A stretch of DNA of 21,911 bases, taken from a virus. Below are positions 1 to 7,529 of this stretch, one piece after another. The notes beneath the pieces were generated by a model. The model did not search any database and had not been told where the DNA came from. It saw only the letters and a list, made by a program, of their open reading frames with translations. Positions within the stretch are counted from its first letter, which is position 1, and the number at the start of each line of letters is the position of its first letter. The stretch is taken from the IMG/VR virus record IMGVR_UViG_3300005260_000008, positions 1 to 21,911 of that record; one strand, 5' to 3'. The translations under genes were made by a program, and so were the position numbers.

Positions 1-421
1 CCCACAATCCTGTCTCGAGCATGCGCATCTGTCGTTCTGCTCTGTTGTGCGTTTGAACTCGCCACCAGTCGCTATCCCGCCCTGCTGCGGCGGCTATTAC
101 GTAATCTTTGGCCCCGAGTGCAGCAATGAAATCCGGCCAGTGCAGGGGCTTCGTAGAGAGCTGGAAGGCCATCGAGATCAACACCGCCTGCCGTACCTCG
201 TTCATGTCATCGAAGTACGGGAAGCGCTTGGCGATGGCACGCGCATTAGCCGAGTCGTGCGCGAACTGCGCATCGATCGCTGCATCGCACAGCCCCGCCC
301 CCAACTGGCTCTTATCGACCAAGCAACCAATGGCGATCGTGTAGTAGCCGAGGGAGTCGCGGTAGACGCAAGGATCGCGGCCCTCCTCCTCTGCGACGAG
401 TTGCTGGGCCAGTTCAGCCAC
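1..421 (-). CDS. GH24 (T4-type) lysozyme endolysin, 3' end cut by window edge
   Basis: Hydrolyses peptidoglycan at the end of the lytic cycle. Translating the minus strand from GTG at 419-421 gives 140 residues with no stop before the edge. The catalytic triad of T4 lysozyme is present with exact spacing: E13 (in EEEG), D22 (in VYRDS) and T28 (in GYYTIAIG), matching T4 E11-D20-T26. Further on, MAFQ and QTHNRAERQMRMLETGLW match the T4 core and its last helix, so only about the last ten residues should be missing. An in-frame TGA three codons upstream makes GTG the only sensible start; GAGGAG lies about 10 bases before it. The gene overlaps the end of the 70-aa ORF by 8 bases, suggesting coupling. 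There is no signal peptide, so release needs a holin. Confidence 0.93.
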   Translation of the reverse strand, partial: MAELAQQLVAEEEGRDPCVYRDSLGYYTIAIGCLVDKSQLGAGLCDAAIDAQFAHDSANARAIAKRFPYFDDMNEVRQAVLISMAFQLSTKPLHWPDFIAALGAKDYVIAAAAGRDSDWWRVQTHNRAERQMRMLETGLW

Positions 422-626
422 CTCGATTCATCTCCTCTTCGATGTACTTCGCAACTTGGTGGAGGTCATTGCCTTCCTGTCGAAGCCTTTGTGCCTGGTC
501 GGAATCCGCAGGCAACTTGCTCGCTTGGAAATGAGGCTCAGACGAGGCGCCGCGCAGGATGCTGCTGATCAGAAATGCTATCCTTCGCTTGATGCGAACG
601 AGAACGTAGGACTCATCTGTATCCAT
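414..626 (-). CDS. Small 70-aa protein between membrane coiled-coil protein and endolysin
   Basis: A 70-residue protein that I do not recognise. It starts at ATG 624-626, 13 bases after the stop of the membrane coiled-coil gene, and its stop overlaps the GTG start of the lysozyme. The N-terminal third carries a short hydrophobic run (IAFLISSIL) after basic residues. The second half is charged and Gln-rich with a helical look and ends EEEMNRGG. There is no clear full-length transmembrane segment and no lipobox, so I cannot call it a holin or o-spanin. No strong ribosome binding site precedes the ATG. Its place inside a lysis module is the only functional hint. The tight overlap with the lysozyme supports it being real, but the evidence is moderate. 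Confidence 0.55.
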   Translation of the reverse strand: MDTDESYVLVRIKRRIAFLISSILRGASSEPHFQASKLPADSDQAQRLRQEGNDLHQVAKYIEEEMNRGG

Positions 627-639
627 CGAATATCCATGG

Positions 640-990
640 TTAGTGTTTGGCTCGATGGCCGAGTTTGGGTACCGTGACCGTCTCTGCGACCCCTGTCACT
701 TTGTCCTTCCAGTCCTTGAAATCGCGCACATCCTCGTGCACGCGATCCAGTTTCTCGTCAAAAACCGCCTGTTTTTGCTGTAAGGAGGTGACCTTGTCGT
801 TCATGGAGTCCATTTTCTCCACCAACTGACTGACACTCTCTTCCAGCGCTTCGCTATGCATCTGCTTCTTGGTGTTCGCCACCGTAAATCCAATAATCGC
901 CACAATGGCGGCCCACCCAAAGTGAGCAATCAACTTCAGGTGCGGCTTGACTGCCTTGAGAGCCTTGGTTTGGATCGTGTCATCGGTCAT
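640..990 (-). CDS. Membrane-anchored coiled-coil protein, candidate lysis protein (spanin- or holin-like)
   Basis: A 116-residue protein starting at ATG 988-990, which overlaps the tail-fibre stop as ATGA; the longer reading back to 1071 lies inside the tail fibre gene and is discarded. Residues about 20-38 (LIAHFGWAAIVAIIGFTVA) form one transmembrane helix preceded by Lys residues, giving an N-in topology. Residues about 44-97 are a charged heptad-like coiled coil (EALEESVSQLVEKMDSMND onward), and the tail is basic. This is the layout of an inner-membrane spanin; single-span holins and XhlA-type proteins also pair a coiled coil with one membrane segment, but XhlA has it at the C-terminus. 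The position between tail fibre and endolysin fits a lysis role. No partner outer-membrane lipoprotein is visible in the window. Confidence 0.75.
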   Translation of the reverse strand: MTDDTIQTKALKAVKPHLKLIAHFGWAAIVAIIGFTVANTKKQMHSEALEESVSQLVEKMDSMNDKVTSLQQKQAVFDEKLDRVHEDVRDFKDWKDKVTGVAETVTVPKLGHRAKH

Positions 991-2015
991 ACGACTGAGA
1001 TCAGAATTCCCGAGGCCCACGTGTAGGTCTGCCCACCGATGACTTTCGACCCGGTGAATCCGGTCAACCATTTCGCTGGGGCTCCAACACCTCCGGATAC
1101 CAACGCCTGACCTGCGAGTCCTGCACCGGTTCCCGAGGCTGTGAGATAGATTTCGCCATTGGACAGGAACTGCATGAGGATCGTGCTGTTGATCCGAATG
1201 CGCACATCCCCCGGGATGCCGTTCAACAGAGTTGCAATCAGATGGACGTTGCCACCCTGTTTGCCGATGACTCCACCGGATACGAACGCATCCCCGGGGA
1301 CTGCAGCTCCAGTTGAGCCAGTGGCACTACCTCCCTGCAGCACCGCAGATCCCCCGGCCGCATGGGCGGAGGTGCCACCCTGCAGCTGCAGCAGTCCGCC
1401 CAAACCCCCGAAAGAGCCGCCGCCTGCGAGGAATAGCTCTCCACCGTTTGCAGTCCCAGCCCCTTGGGTTTCACCCGCGGTGATGCCGATAAAATTGCCA
1501 TCGGCCGAATTGTCATAGGCCTGGTCGGTGAGAATCCAGGCCGAGGCGGATGCAGAAAGCGATGTACTGGCGAGACTCTGGGAGACGTTGACGTTGTAGG
1601 TCCCTACCCCGCCGGTTCCGGTCCCCAGGCTCGCGATGCCCGTTCCAGCGGCTGCCCCTTTGATGAGCATGCCGCGTCCCAACAGCGTTCCGGGACTGAC
1701 CGCGGTCACCGTCATCACGGTGCCGGAAATGCTCCCGGTGAATCCCCCGCCGCCGCTGCCGATAAAGAGCGCAGGCCCGGGCAGTCCTGCGGGATTGGGC
1801 AGATTGGTGCCAAATTCGAGCTGGATGCTGCCTTGGAGGCTGTTATCCAGACCCCCGAAGGCGACAAAACCTGCGCCAAAATTGGTGACGTTGGCGTTTG
1901 AGCCGCCGACGAAACCGCCCACGAGCTTCAGGAGCTGATTGATTTTCTCAACGAGTCGGCGCCACCCGGTTTGGCTGTCACTGGGGGCGACGAGGGGCAG
2001 TAAGTCCAGAGCCAT
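987..2015 (-). CDS. Glycine-rich tail fibre / distal tail protein
   Basis: A 342-residue protein with ATG at 2013-2015 and a weak ribosome binding site. The N-terminal 35 residues include a short amphipathic helix (WRRLVEKINQLLKLVGG), probably for attachment or trimerisation. Residues about 92-156 form a beta unit of a kind common in phage fibres and other exposed virion proteins (FTGSISGTVMTVTAVSPGTL, then a GTGTGGVGTYNVNVSQ segment). Residues about 188-260 are a run of glycine-rich units of about 14-17 residues with the pattern GGxLxLxGGxS, suggestive of a polyglycine-helix or fibrous beta stack. The C-terminus is beta-rich. The place after the ejection proteins and before lysis genes fits a receptor-binding fibre. 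No catalytic motif or chaperone domain is seen, and the target is unknown. Confidence 0.7.
   Translation of the reverse strand: MALDLLPLVAPSDSQTGWRRLVEKINQLLKLVGGFVGGSNANVTNFGAGFVAFGGLDNSLQGSIQLEFGTNLPNPAGLPGPALFIGSGGGGFTGSISGTVMTVTAVSPGTLLGRGMLIKGAAAGTGIASLGTGTGGVGTYNVNVSQSLASTSLSASASAWILTDQAYDNSADGNFIGITAGETQGAGTANGGELFLAGGGSFGGLGGLLQLQGGTSAHAAGGSAVLQGGSATGSTGAAVPGDAFVSGGVIGKQGGNVHLIATLLNGIPGDVRIRINSTILMQFLSNGEIYLTASGTGAGLAGQALVSGGVGAPAKWLTGFTGSKVIGGQTYTWASGILISVV
1236..1454 (-). repeat. Glycine-rich repeat region inside the tail fibre gene
   Basis: Encodes residues about 188-260 of the tail fibre. Units such as GGELFLAGGGS, GGLLQLQGGTS and GGSAVLQGGSA follow a degenerate GGxLxLxGGxS pattern with a period of about 14-17 residues. 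At DNA level the copies are not identical, so this is an old protein repeat rather than a recent tandem duplication. Confidence 0.6.
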
Positions 2016-2044
2016 GCTAGAGTCGCGAAAACACTGAGGCAGAC

Positions 2045-2194
2045 ATGCCCGACTTCGTTCTAGCCATCATCCTGAGACCGTTCGTACTCCTGCTGATCAG
2101 CGTGCTTTTTCTGATTCCCGGCCGTCTTGCGGTGCAACGCTGGTTGCCGGACGGGAGAATCAAGCGCGTCCTACTGTGGCGAATTCCCAAGTAG
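2045..2194 (+). CDS. Small membrane protein (49 aa) on the opposite strand
   Basis: This is the only plus-strand gene I accept. ATG at 2045-2047 is preceded by GAGG five bases upstream and opens a 49-residue frame ending at TAG 2192-2194. The protein has a hydrophobic helix at about residues 4-26 (VLAIILRPFVLLLISVLFLI), then PGR and a basic C-terminus with LPDGRIKRVLL. The layout of a hydrophobic helix, a Pro/Arg turn, Pro-x-Gly and Lys-Arg-x-Leu-Leu is one I associate with small hypothetical proteins of podoviruses; no function is known to me. It fills the one sizeable gap in the minus-strand gene array and overlaps the last 24 bases of the 643-aa ejection gene tail to tail. Expression would need a plus-strand promoter, and none is obvious in the bases just upstream. 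Confidence 0.65.
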   Translation: MPDFVLAIILRPFVLLLISVLFLIPGRLAVQRWLPDGRIKRVLLWRIPK

Positions 2195-4102
2195 GCCTCC
2201 CACCGCCTGTTGACCCATAGGGGCCAAAAGCCCTTGACGCGCCCAGATCATTTGAGCCAGCCGTGGATTGGTCTGAGCGAGCCTCAGCAGTCTCTGGGCC
2301 TCCTGCGGGTTTAGAGAGGCATCCGCGAGGCGCTGAAGGATGCGCGGCTCCCCTGCGGCGGCTACAAACTGCATTGGACGCAACAGTGTCTGGCCCAACG
2401 TGCTTTGTGCAGCTCGTTCGCCCATGTTCTGCGGCAATCCCAAGGGACCCAGAAACTGGCGCAGCACGTTCTGGCTGGCGAGGTTTTGGCCTGTATTCGA
2501 TCCAACTGCCCGTCCCAACTCGTCCGCATTGGCTCGGCGCGCAAGCTGCTCACCCACTTGGCGTATCGTCGTCATCTGGGGCGCGCTCAACACCCCGGGC
2601 AATGTTGCATTGGGCAAGCCCGTAGCATTCGCGGCTAACGCATCTCCGTTGCGGACTGCGTTTGCATAACTGTTTGCTGATAAACGCGTATTGTTGCCGA
2701 AATCCCCTAGCGCGGGGACGAGTCGATCCCGCAGCGCGCCTCCAACTTCCATTTGGTTGATAGGCTGCGAGAGATCACGAAAAGAGGCATCTGCCGCTCG
2801 CAGTTGGGGCACGTTGCGTGTCGTCCACTGATTCAAATCTGCGAGTGTCGAGTCCAAGGCGCCTTGCTCATGCGCACCCATGCCACTTTGACGGCCAGCG
2901 TCTCGCAAATCATTCAGTCCCATTTTCAGGTACTGAATGGTTTGGCCAGAGATGTCATTGGCGTTGGGCTGTGCGAGCTGCACGCCCCGCTCGGCGGCCA
3001 ATTGTTGTGCCCGATCCCACGCCCGAGTCATGGATGGACGGGCCAGAAGCCTCCCCAACTCTGCGTCTGCAGGAACCACAGCCTGGGAGGCGGCATCGTA
3101 TAACGGTCGCGTGGCTGCAGCGCGCGCAGTGGTCGCGGCATCCATTGCCTGAGGGGTTCCAGCGATCTGATCCAAAGCGCCCGTCATCGCCGCGCGGTTC
3201 GACTGGTTGCGCGCGGTGAGGGCCTGGAGCGCCTCGGGGTTATTCCGCAGAGTTCGTTCGAGCTGCGCGATGCCGGCGTTATTGGCGAGTTCGGCCGTCG
3301 TCGGCTCAACCCCCGGGAGAATGGATCGGGCGTTGGTGAGGATCGAATTCGCTGCATCCGCTGCGGCTTGGGGGCCGCCAGCGAAGGACTGAAGGGTGCG
3401 CGCGGCAATCCGCTCCTGGCCACCGCGGAAGAGTGGCTCCAAGGCTGCTACAGCGCCACGCCCGGCGGCCGCTACACCTCGTCCGATCGCGATCGATGCG
3501 GGGCCGGCTGCCGCTCCCAGCCCGATATTGGAGAGCGTCTCACCCGTACTGGCCGAGGGCTGCAGGGCTCCCAATCCAGCGCCCACCGCGCCAGCTCCGA
3601 CGAGAGTACCCGCGCCAGGGATGAATGCGGCAGGGAGTGAATCTGCGATGTTGCCGGTGATAAATCCGGCCTTCCCGGCTCCGGTCTTCATGAGCGGCGC
3701 ATCGAGCGCGCGTGAGTCGGCAACGGCTTGGCGCCATTCATCCACGCGGGATTGCGGTTTCTGCCCGGTGACGAGACCGCTCAGGGTCTGATCCCGTGGA
3801 TTCACAACATCAGCAATGCCAGCGCCCACTTGGCCGATGCCTCTGCCGAGATCCACAGTCGCTTTGCCGGCACCGGCAAGGAAGTTCTGGACGCTGCTGT
3901 CGGATACCGGCGACTGGGCGGCCTTGGCTTCCGGTGAACCGGTGGGCGCCATGCCCCCGCCGGGCAGCGCGTCGAATGACTTCCCCGAGCCGAACCGGTG
4001 CTGGCCGGTCACCTGCGCGATGATCGCCGACGGATCTGCGTTATCCGGCCCTTCGATGCGATAAACCGCCCCGGCAGAACCGTGTACTTCGTAGGTGGCC
4101 AC
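2171..4102 (-). CDS. Large internal virion / DNA ejection-type protein (643 aa)
   Basis: Starts at GTG 4100-4102, directly abutting the TAA of the upstream gene (TAAGTG). The N-terminal 30 residues (MATYEVHGSAGAVYRIEGPD, then DPSAIIAQVTG) resemble a short beta-beta-alpha segment found at the start of many phage internal proteins. Residues about 145-225 are Gly/Ala-rich and hydrophobic (AAFIPGAGTLVGAGAVGAGL), able to insert in or cross a membrane. The rest is a long Ala/Leu/Gln/Arg-rich helical region. No lysozyme or transglycosylase motif is visible. By size, composition and place after the nozzle genes it is probably ejected with the DNA to build a channel through the cell envelope. The family is inferred from context rather than from a signature motif. 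Confidence 0.7.
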   Translation of the reverse strand: MATYEVHGSAGAVYRIEGPDNADPSAIIAQVTGQHRFGSGKSFDALPGGGMAPTGSPEAKAAQSPVSDSSVQNFLAGAGKATVDLGRGIGQVGAGIADVVNPRDQTLSGLVTGQKPQSRVDEWRQAVADSRALDAPLMKTGAGKAGFITGNIADSLPAAFIPGAGTLVGAGAVGAGLGALQPSASTGETLSNIGLGAAAGPASIAIGRGVAAAGRGAVAALEPLFRGGQERIAARTLQSFAGGPQAAADAANSILTNARSILPGVEPTTAELANNAGIAQLERTLRNNPEALQALTARNQSNRAAMTGALDQIAGTPQAMDAATTARAAATRPLYDAASQAVVPADAELGRLLARPSMTRAWDRAQQLAAERGVQLAQPNANDISGQTIQYLKMGLNDLRDAGRQSGMGAHEQGALDSTLADLNQWTTRNVPQLRAADASFRDLSQPINQMEVGGALRDRLVPALGDFGNNTRLSANSYANAVRNGDALAANATGLPNATLPGVLSAPQMTTIRQVGEQLARRANADELGRAVGSNTGQNLASQNVLRQFLGPLGLPQNMGERAAQSTLGQTLLRPMQFVAAAGEPRILQRLADASLNPQEAQRLLRLAQTNPRLAQMIWARQGLLAPMGQQAVGGLLGNSPQ

Positions 4103-5791
4103 TTATTTGACTCGCGTCACCGTGAAACCGCCAATCTTCTGGGATTGACCCTGACCAATTCCGCCCGATCCGGGGGCATTTCCGCCGATCAAGCTGGTGA
4201 GTGAATCCTTCTCGTCCTGCAATACTTTGAGAGCATTCTGACCATCCATTGTGATGGCTTTACCTGCCGCCTCCAGCGTGCCCTCGGACATGTATTTGTT
4301 GATGGCATCGTGCGCCTCTTTGCGCACAGACACGGACGGAGCCGCCGCTCCGGTCCCACCTGAATTCAACTTCGCATACTCACCTTCAACCGCGTTCAGG
4401 TGTACGACCAACTGAGCAACAGCCGGATCGCCCTTGACGCCTTGTTGCCATGCTCGGATAGCACGGTTGACCAATGGTGACTGGCTGCCACCAGCAGCTT
4501 TTGCAGCATCCAGCAGGTTACGCAAGTCCAAATCCAGCTTTTTAACCGCAGGCTCTATTACCGCGAGCTTCTTGGTGTTCATGTCCAGCGCCTGACCGTT
4601 GGCCTTCAATGCTCCCTGCCGGGCGGCGATTGCTCCAGCAGTATCGCCACTGGCCGCCGCATCTGATGCCACCTTCTCCAACACCTTTGCCTGCATTGCC
4701 GGATTGCGACCAAAGGCTGCGGGAAACTTGCCTGTCGTGCGGTATGTATCCGCGGCAAATTGCAGCGCCTGATCGGATACGTTCTGAGCGCCGTAGATAC
4801 TGGCGTTGAAAGGCTGCTTGCCGACCGCCTGAGAGTCTGTAACCAGAGTGGGAAGGCCTGTTTTTGTGTCTACAATCTGCTTTAGCCCTTCTTCGCCCTT
4901 TACCTGACTCAGCTTGCCGGTAACTTGGTTCTTCTGATAGATCGAGCCCAACGGACCATTGATAGTCTGCTCGGGCACAATCGGCGCTTCATCGCCCAAC
5001 TGCACGCGCGAGGCGATCTTGTTACGTGCCGAATTCAACACAGTCCGGACATTCTGGTCCGTGAAATCCTTGACCGGATTGAATCCTAACTGCGGTGCGA
5101 CTTGATTCCAGATCTGGTGCAATGCTGAGTCTGCGGCCACGTATTGCGTTGGTTTATCCGACTTCACCACTGTGTCGAGCGCGGAGATCTGAGGCTGCGC
5201 CTGTCGCTGCGCTTCCTTCAATTGCAACTCGTAGGTCTCTTTCTCCGCCGTGAGGGGATCTTTGCCACTCAACACTGCAAGACGCTTGTAGGTCTGTGCC
5301 GGTATGCCGTTGATCGGCATCTGCGAAATATCATCCGAGGCCGCGGCCAACTGAGTGGGCGCCTGGACGGATTGGGAGGTCGGCTGCGCCCCAGCTGCCG
5401 GCATCTGACTGATGCCGGGAAGGAATGCCTGCTGAGCGGGAGGCTGTGCAGGAGGCGGTTGGCCTGCCGATGGCGTAGCAGCGCCCTGACCCCCGTTCAG
5501 GTAGTCCATGATCGCCTGCTGCTTCTGCAGGCTCGTGCCCAAGCCAATCGCCCCTTGCGCGAGCTGCAGCCGGTTCATCATGTTCTGCTGCTGCAACTGC
5601 TGTGTGTCGAGCGCAGACTTGCCCAGGATCTGGCCGAAATGGCCCCCTGAGTTGGAATTCGCGAGCAGCGAGAGGCCGAAGTTCGACGTGGGGTCAGCGC
5701 CCCCCAACAGGCCCGACATCGGGCCCGAGGGTGCGGAGTAATTCAGTAGCCAGCCCAGCAACTGCTGCATGGCATCCGGAGAAGCACTCAT
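4103..5791 (-). CDS. Internal virion / ejection-type protein (562 aa)
   Basis: Starts at ATG 5789-5791 with GGGAG seven bases upstream; that site lies in the glycine-zipper tail codons after the preceding gene. Residues 1-60 are Gly/Ser-rich. Then comes a Gln-rich helix (TQQLQQQNMMNRLQLAQGAI) and a Pro/Gln/Ala linker at about 105-150. The remainder is mostly helical, with Ala/Lys/Leu-rich coiled-coil-like stretches, and the C-terminus ends IGGFTVTRVK. No enzyme motif is seen. Composition and position between two other low-complexity virion proteins suggest an injected internal protein or a scaffold for the ejectosome. It is immediately followed by the 643-aa gene. Confidence 0.68.
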   Translation of the reverse strand: MSASPDAMQQLLGWLLNYSAPSGPMSGLLGGADPTSNFGLSLLANSNSGGHFGQILGKSALDTQQLQQQNMMNRLQLAQGAIGLGTSLQKQQAIMDYLNGGQGAATPSAGQPPPAQPPAQQAFLPGISQMPAAGAQPTSQSVQAPTQLAAASDDISQMPINGIPAQTYKRLAVLSGKDPLTAEKETYELQLKEAQRQAQPQISALDTVVKSDKPTQYVAADSALHQIWNQVAPQLGFNPVKDFTDQNVRTVLNSARNKIASRVQLGDEAPIVPEQTINGPLGSIYQKNQVTGKLSQVKGEEGLKQIVDTKTGLPTLVTDSQAVGKQPFNASIYGAQNVSDQALQFAADTYRTTGKFPAAFGRNPAMQAKVLEKVASDAAASGDTAGAIAARQGALKANGQALDMNTKKLAVIEPAVKKLDLDLRNLLDAAKAAGGSQSPLVNRAIRAWQQGVKGDPAVAQLVVHLNAVEGEYAKLNSGGTGAAAPSVSVRKEAHDAINKYMSEGTLEAAGKAITMDGQNALKVLQDEKDSLTSLIGGNAPGSGGIGQGQSQKIGGFTVTRVK

Positions 5792-5794
5792 TGA

Positions 5795-5854
5795 TCAACT
5801 CCCGCCGAGCAATCCGCCCAACACGCTACCGGCCAAAGAGACACACCCGCCCCC
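5795..5854 (-). other. In-frame 19-codon extension behind the TGA of the glycine-zipper gene
   Basis: Read in the same frame past TGA 5855-5857, this segment encodes GGGCVSLAGSVLGGLLGGS and then TGA. The LAGSVLGGLLGG core continues the periodicity of the zipper encoded just before the stop. The segment also contains GGGAG, the ribosome binding site of the 562-aa gene. It is either a readthrough tail or the remnant of an ancestral longer C-terminus. Confidence 0.7.
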
Positions 5855-6559
5855 TCAGGAGACGCCCAGAGCGCTTCCGATCGCATTACCGAGCCCCGCG
5901 CCTACGATGCCGCCACCCAATGCGCCAGCGCCGGCATTGAAGGCAGGCGTGCTCGAAGTCGTCTGACCCAAGGCACCGTTCACCTCCGAGAGATACTGGT
6001 TCAGGAAATTCTGTGGGGCGTTGATGTACTGCTGGCTCTGGTTCTGGACCTGCTGCCCGGCCCCGCTCAATGCGGACTGCAAGGCCAACTGGCTCTGCAG
6101 GTTGCTCGGTGCGGCATTCAGGGCCGCCTGCTGCAAGCCGGCTTGCGTGTTGAAGGCGTTGCCATACAGATTCGCACCGAATGTGCCGAGCGCGAGCGCA
6201 TTGGCGCCTTGGGATTGATCGACGTTTCGGCCGGCGCCTGCAAACTGACTCGCCAACTGGTTCTGGATCTGGTTGGCACCTTGTGAGAACAGCGCATTCA
6301 ACTGCGGGTTCTGCTGAACGTTGCCGCCCAAGGTATTCGTGATGAAGCTCTGCGCCGCCTGGGTGGCAGGGTCTCCATTGGCCGCCATGTTGGTGATGTT
6401 GGAGATCGCCTGCTCCTGCTGGGGAGCAAATGGAGCCACCAAAGTTTTGGTATTCTGGTACTGACTCAACGCCTGGTTGAGACCGTAGTTTTGATAACCG
6501 GTCTGCCACGAGGGCGCTGTTGATGTTTGTGTCGCGGGAGTGGTGTCGAAGATTCCCAT
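5855..6559 (-). CDS. Gln/Ala-rich virion protein with C-terminal glycine zipper (234 aa), ended by an unexpected TGA
   Basis: Starts at ATG 6557-6559, one base after the stop of the upstream gene. The body is Gln/Asn/Ala-rich and helical (NQALSQYQNTKTL; QQYINAPQNFLNQYL) with an FAGAGRN motif at about 107-112 of a kind common in small podovirus virion proteins upstream of ejection genes. Residues 209-231 are a glycine zipper (GALGGGIVGAGLGNAIGSAL), a membrane-active motif typical of ejection proteins. The annotated stop is TGA at 5855-5857, but the same frame stays open for 19 more codons that extend the zipper to a second TGA at 5795-5797. The gene may therefore be 254 codons long with an internal TGA. 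Role inferred: minor virion or ejection protein. Confidence 0.72.
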   Translation of the reverse strand: MGIFDTTPATQTSTAPSWQTGYQNYGLNQALSQYQNTKTLVAPFAPQQEQAISNITNMAANGDPATQAAQSFITNTLGGNVQQNPQLNALFSQGANQIQNQLASQFAGAGRNVDQSQGANALALGTFGANLYGNAFNTQAGLQQAALNAAPSNLQSQLALQSALSGAGQQVQNQSQQYINAPQNFLNQYLSEVNGALGQTTSSTPAFNAGAGALGGGIVGAGLGNAIGSALGVS

Positions 6560-6560
6560 A

Positions 6561-7529
6561 TCAGGGTCCTGCGTGGATATTGCCTGTATTGACGTTGTTG
6601 GCCTTGCCCCATGCCGTAATGGCGGCAGCGGCTTGGGCTTTGGTCAACGTCGAACCATCGGGCAACAGGTAATGCCCGGTTGCGATTGCACCCGTAGGAG
6701 TGTTTCCGGTGAGACTCATGCCGTTGGTGGTGCCGAGCGCGGACGGTACCCACTTCGCGCCAGTCGATTTTGCCCACGCCGCCATTGCATCATTGCCGGC
6801 ATCGTTGGCCTTATCACTGATGGCACCCGAGCCGATGAGCCCTACCAACCCGGCTACCGCCAAAGGCGCGGCAGCACCCAGGAGGCTCCCTCCTGCACTG
6901 GCGCTACTTCCGGCGCCAGCGGCTCCTCCGGTTGCGAATCCACCGGAAGCGGCCAGGGAACTCGCGCCGGTCGAACCGATCGCCCCGCTTCCCAGGAGGC
7001 CTCCGGTTGCAGCACCAGCCCCTGCATCGGTTCCGGCCAACGCCGCGCCGGCATCGGCTGCAGCGGAATCCACCGCAGGCGCCACCGCTCCCGTGCCCAC
7101 AGTGGACAACGTAGGGCTTCCGCCTGCGAGGATCGAGGCTGCCGACCCGTCGGCCGCACCGCCGCCCAGAAGCCCGCTGATGCCGTTGTAGGCGCCCTTG
7201 AGAAGCTGCGGATTCTTGAGCACCGATCCCAAGAGGCCGGTTGCAATCGAGCCCAACGCGCTTCCGCCCGAACTCCCCGTGGCGTTGGTGTTGACCGGCG
7301 TGGGTGGCGGGGTTACCTGCGCATAGGCCCCGCCCTGCTTGGGGCTTCCGGCCATCTGGTAGGCCAACTGTGACCACGGTCCCATGCTGGCGAGCAATCC
7401 CCCGCCCGGGGATGCGGTGGCATCGAGTGAGGCTTGCGGGTACGGATTGAATCCCGCGGTGAGCAGTCCGCCCAAGGGTTGCTGGGGGTTCTGCATCCCG
7501 GTGAAGGGCTGAATCTGCATGTTAGGCAT
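6561..7529 (-). CDS. Gly/Ala-rich probable internal virion protein (322 aa)
   Basis: Starts at ATG 7527-7529 in a TGATG overlap with the nozzle gene. The N-terminal 80 residues are Gln/Pro/Gly-rich. Residues about 85-210 are almost wholly Gly, Ala and Ser with scattered Leu (SALGSIATGLLGSVL; GAALAGTDAGAGAATGGLLG). Residues about 215-238 form a hydrophobic helix (LLGAAAPLAVAGLVGLIGSG). The C-terminal 80 residues look globular (WAKSTGAKWVPSAL; ITAWGKANNVNTG). No family signature is recognised. Low complexity, a membrane-active helix and its place among ejection-type genes suggest an injected or neck-internal protein. The strong Gly/Ala codon bias also creates long but empty plus-strand frames here. 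Confidence 0.65.
   Translation of the reverse strand: MPNMQIQPFTGMQNPQQPLGGLLTAGFNPYPQASLDATASPGGGLLASMGPWSQLAYQMAGSPKQGGAYAQVTPPPTPVNTNATGSSGGSALGSIATGLLGSVLKNPQLLKGAYNGISGLLGGGAADGSAASILAGGSPTLSTVGTGAVAPAVDSAAADAGAALAGTDAGAGAATGGLLGSGAIGSTGASSLAASGGFATGGAAGAGSSASAGGSLLGAAAPLAVAGLVGLIGSGAISDKANDAGNDAMAAWAKSTGAKWVPSALGTTNGMSLTGNTPTGAIATGHYLLPDGSTLTKAQAAAAITAWGKANNVNTGNIHAGP

Noticed and set aside
991-1071. Upstream extension of the membrane coiled-coil gene
   Set aside because: It overlaps the tail fibre gene; the ATG at 988-990 forms a tight ATGA junction and gives a normal N-terminus.
1548-1742. Fibre beta unit (residues about 92-156 of the tail fibre) as a novel domain
   Set aside because: The GTxMTVTAVSPGTL and GTGTGGVGTYNVNVSQ strands belong to a unit I recognise as widespread in phage and other exposed proteins.
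2016-2170. Possible promoter for the tail fibre and lysis genes
   Set aside because: No convincing -35/-10 pair was seen on the minus strand; the stretch is better explained by the plus-strand small membrane protein.
6540-7373. 277-codon plus-strand frame rich in Arg, Gly, Ser and Cys
   Set aside because: Antisense to the Gly/Ala-rich 322-aa gene, whose GC-rich codons keep stops out of the opposite strand.
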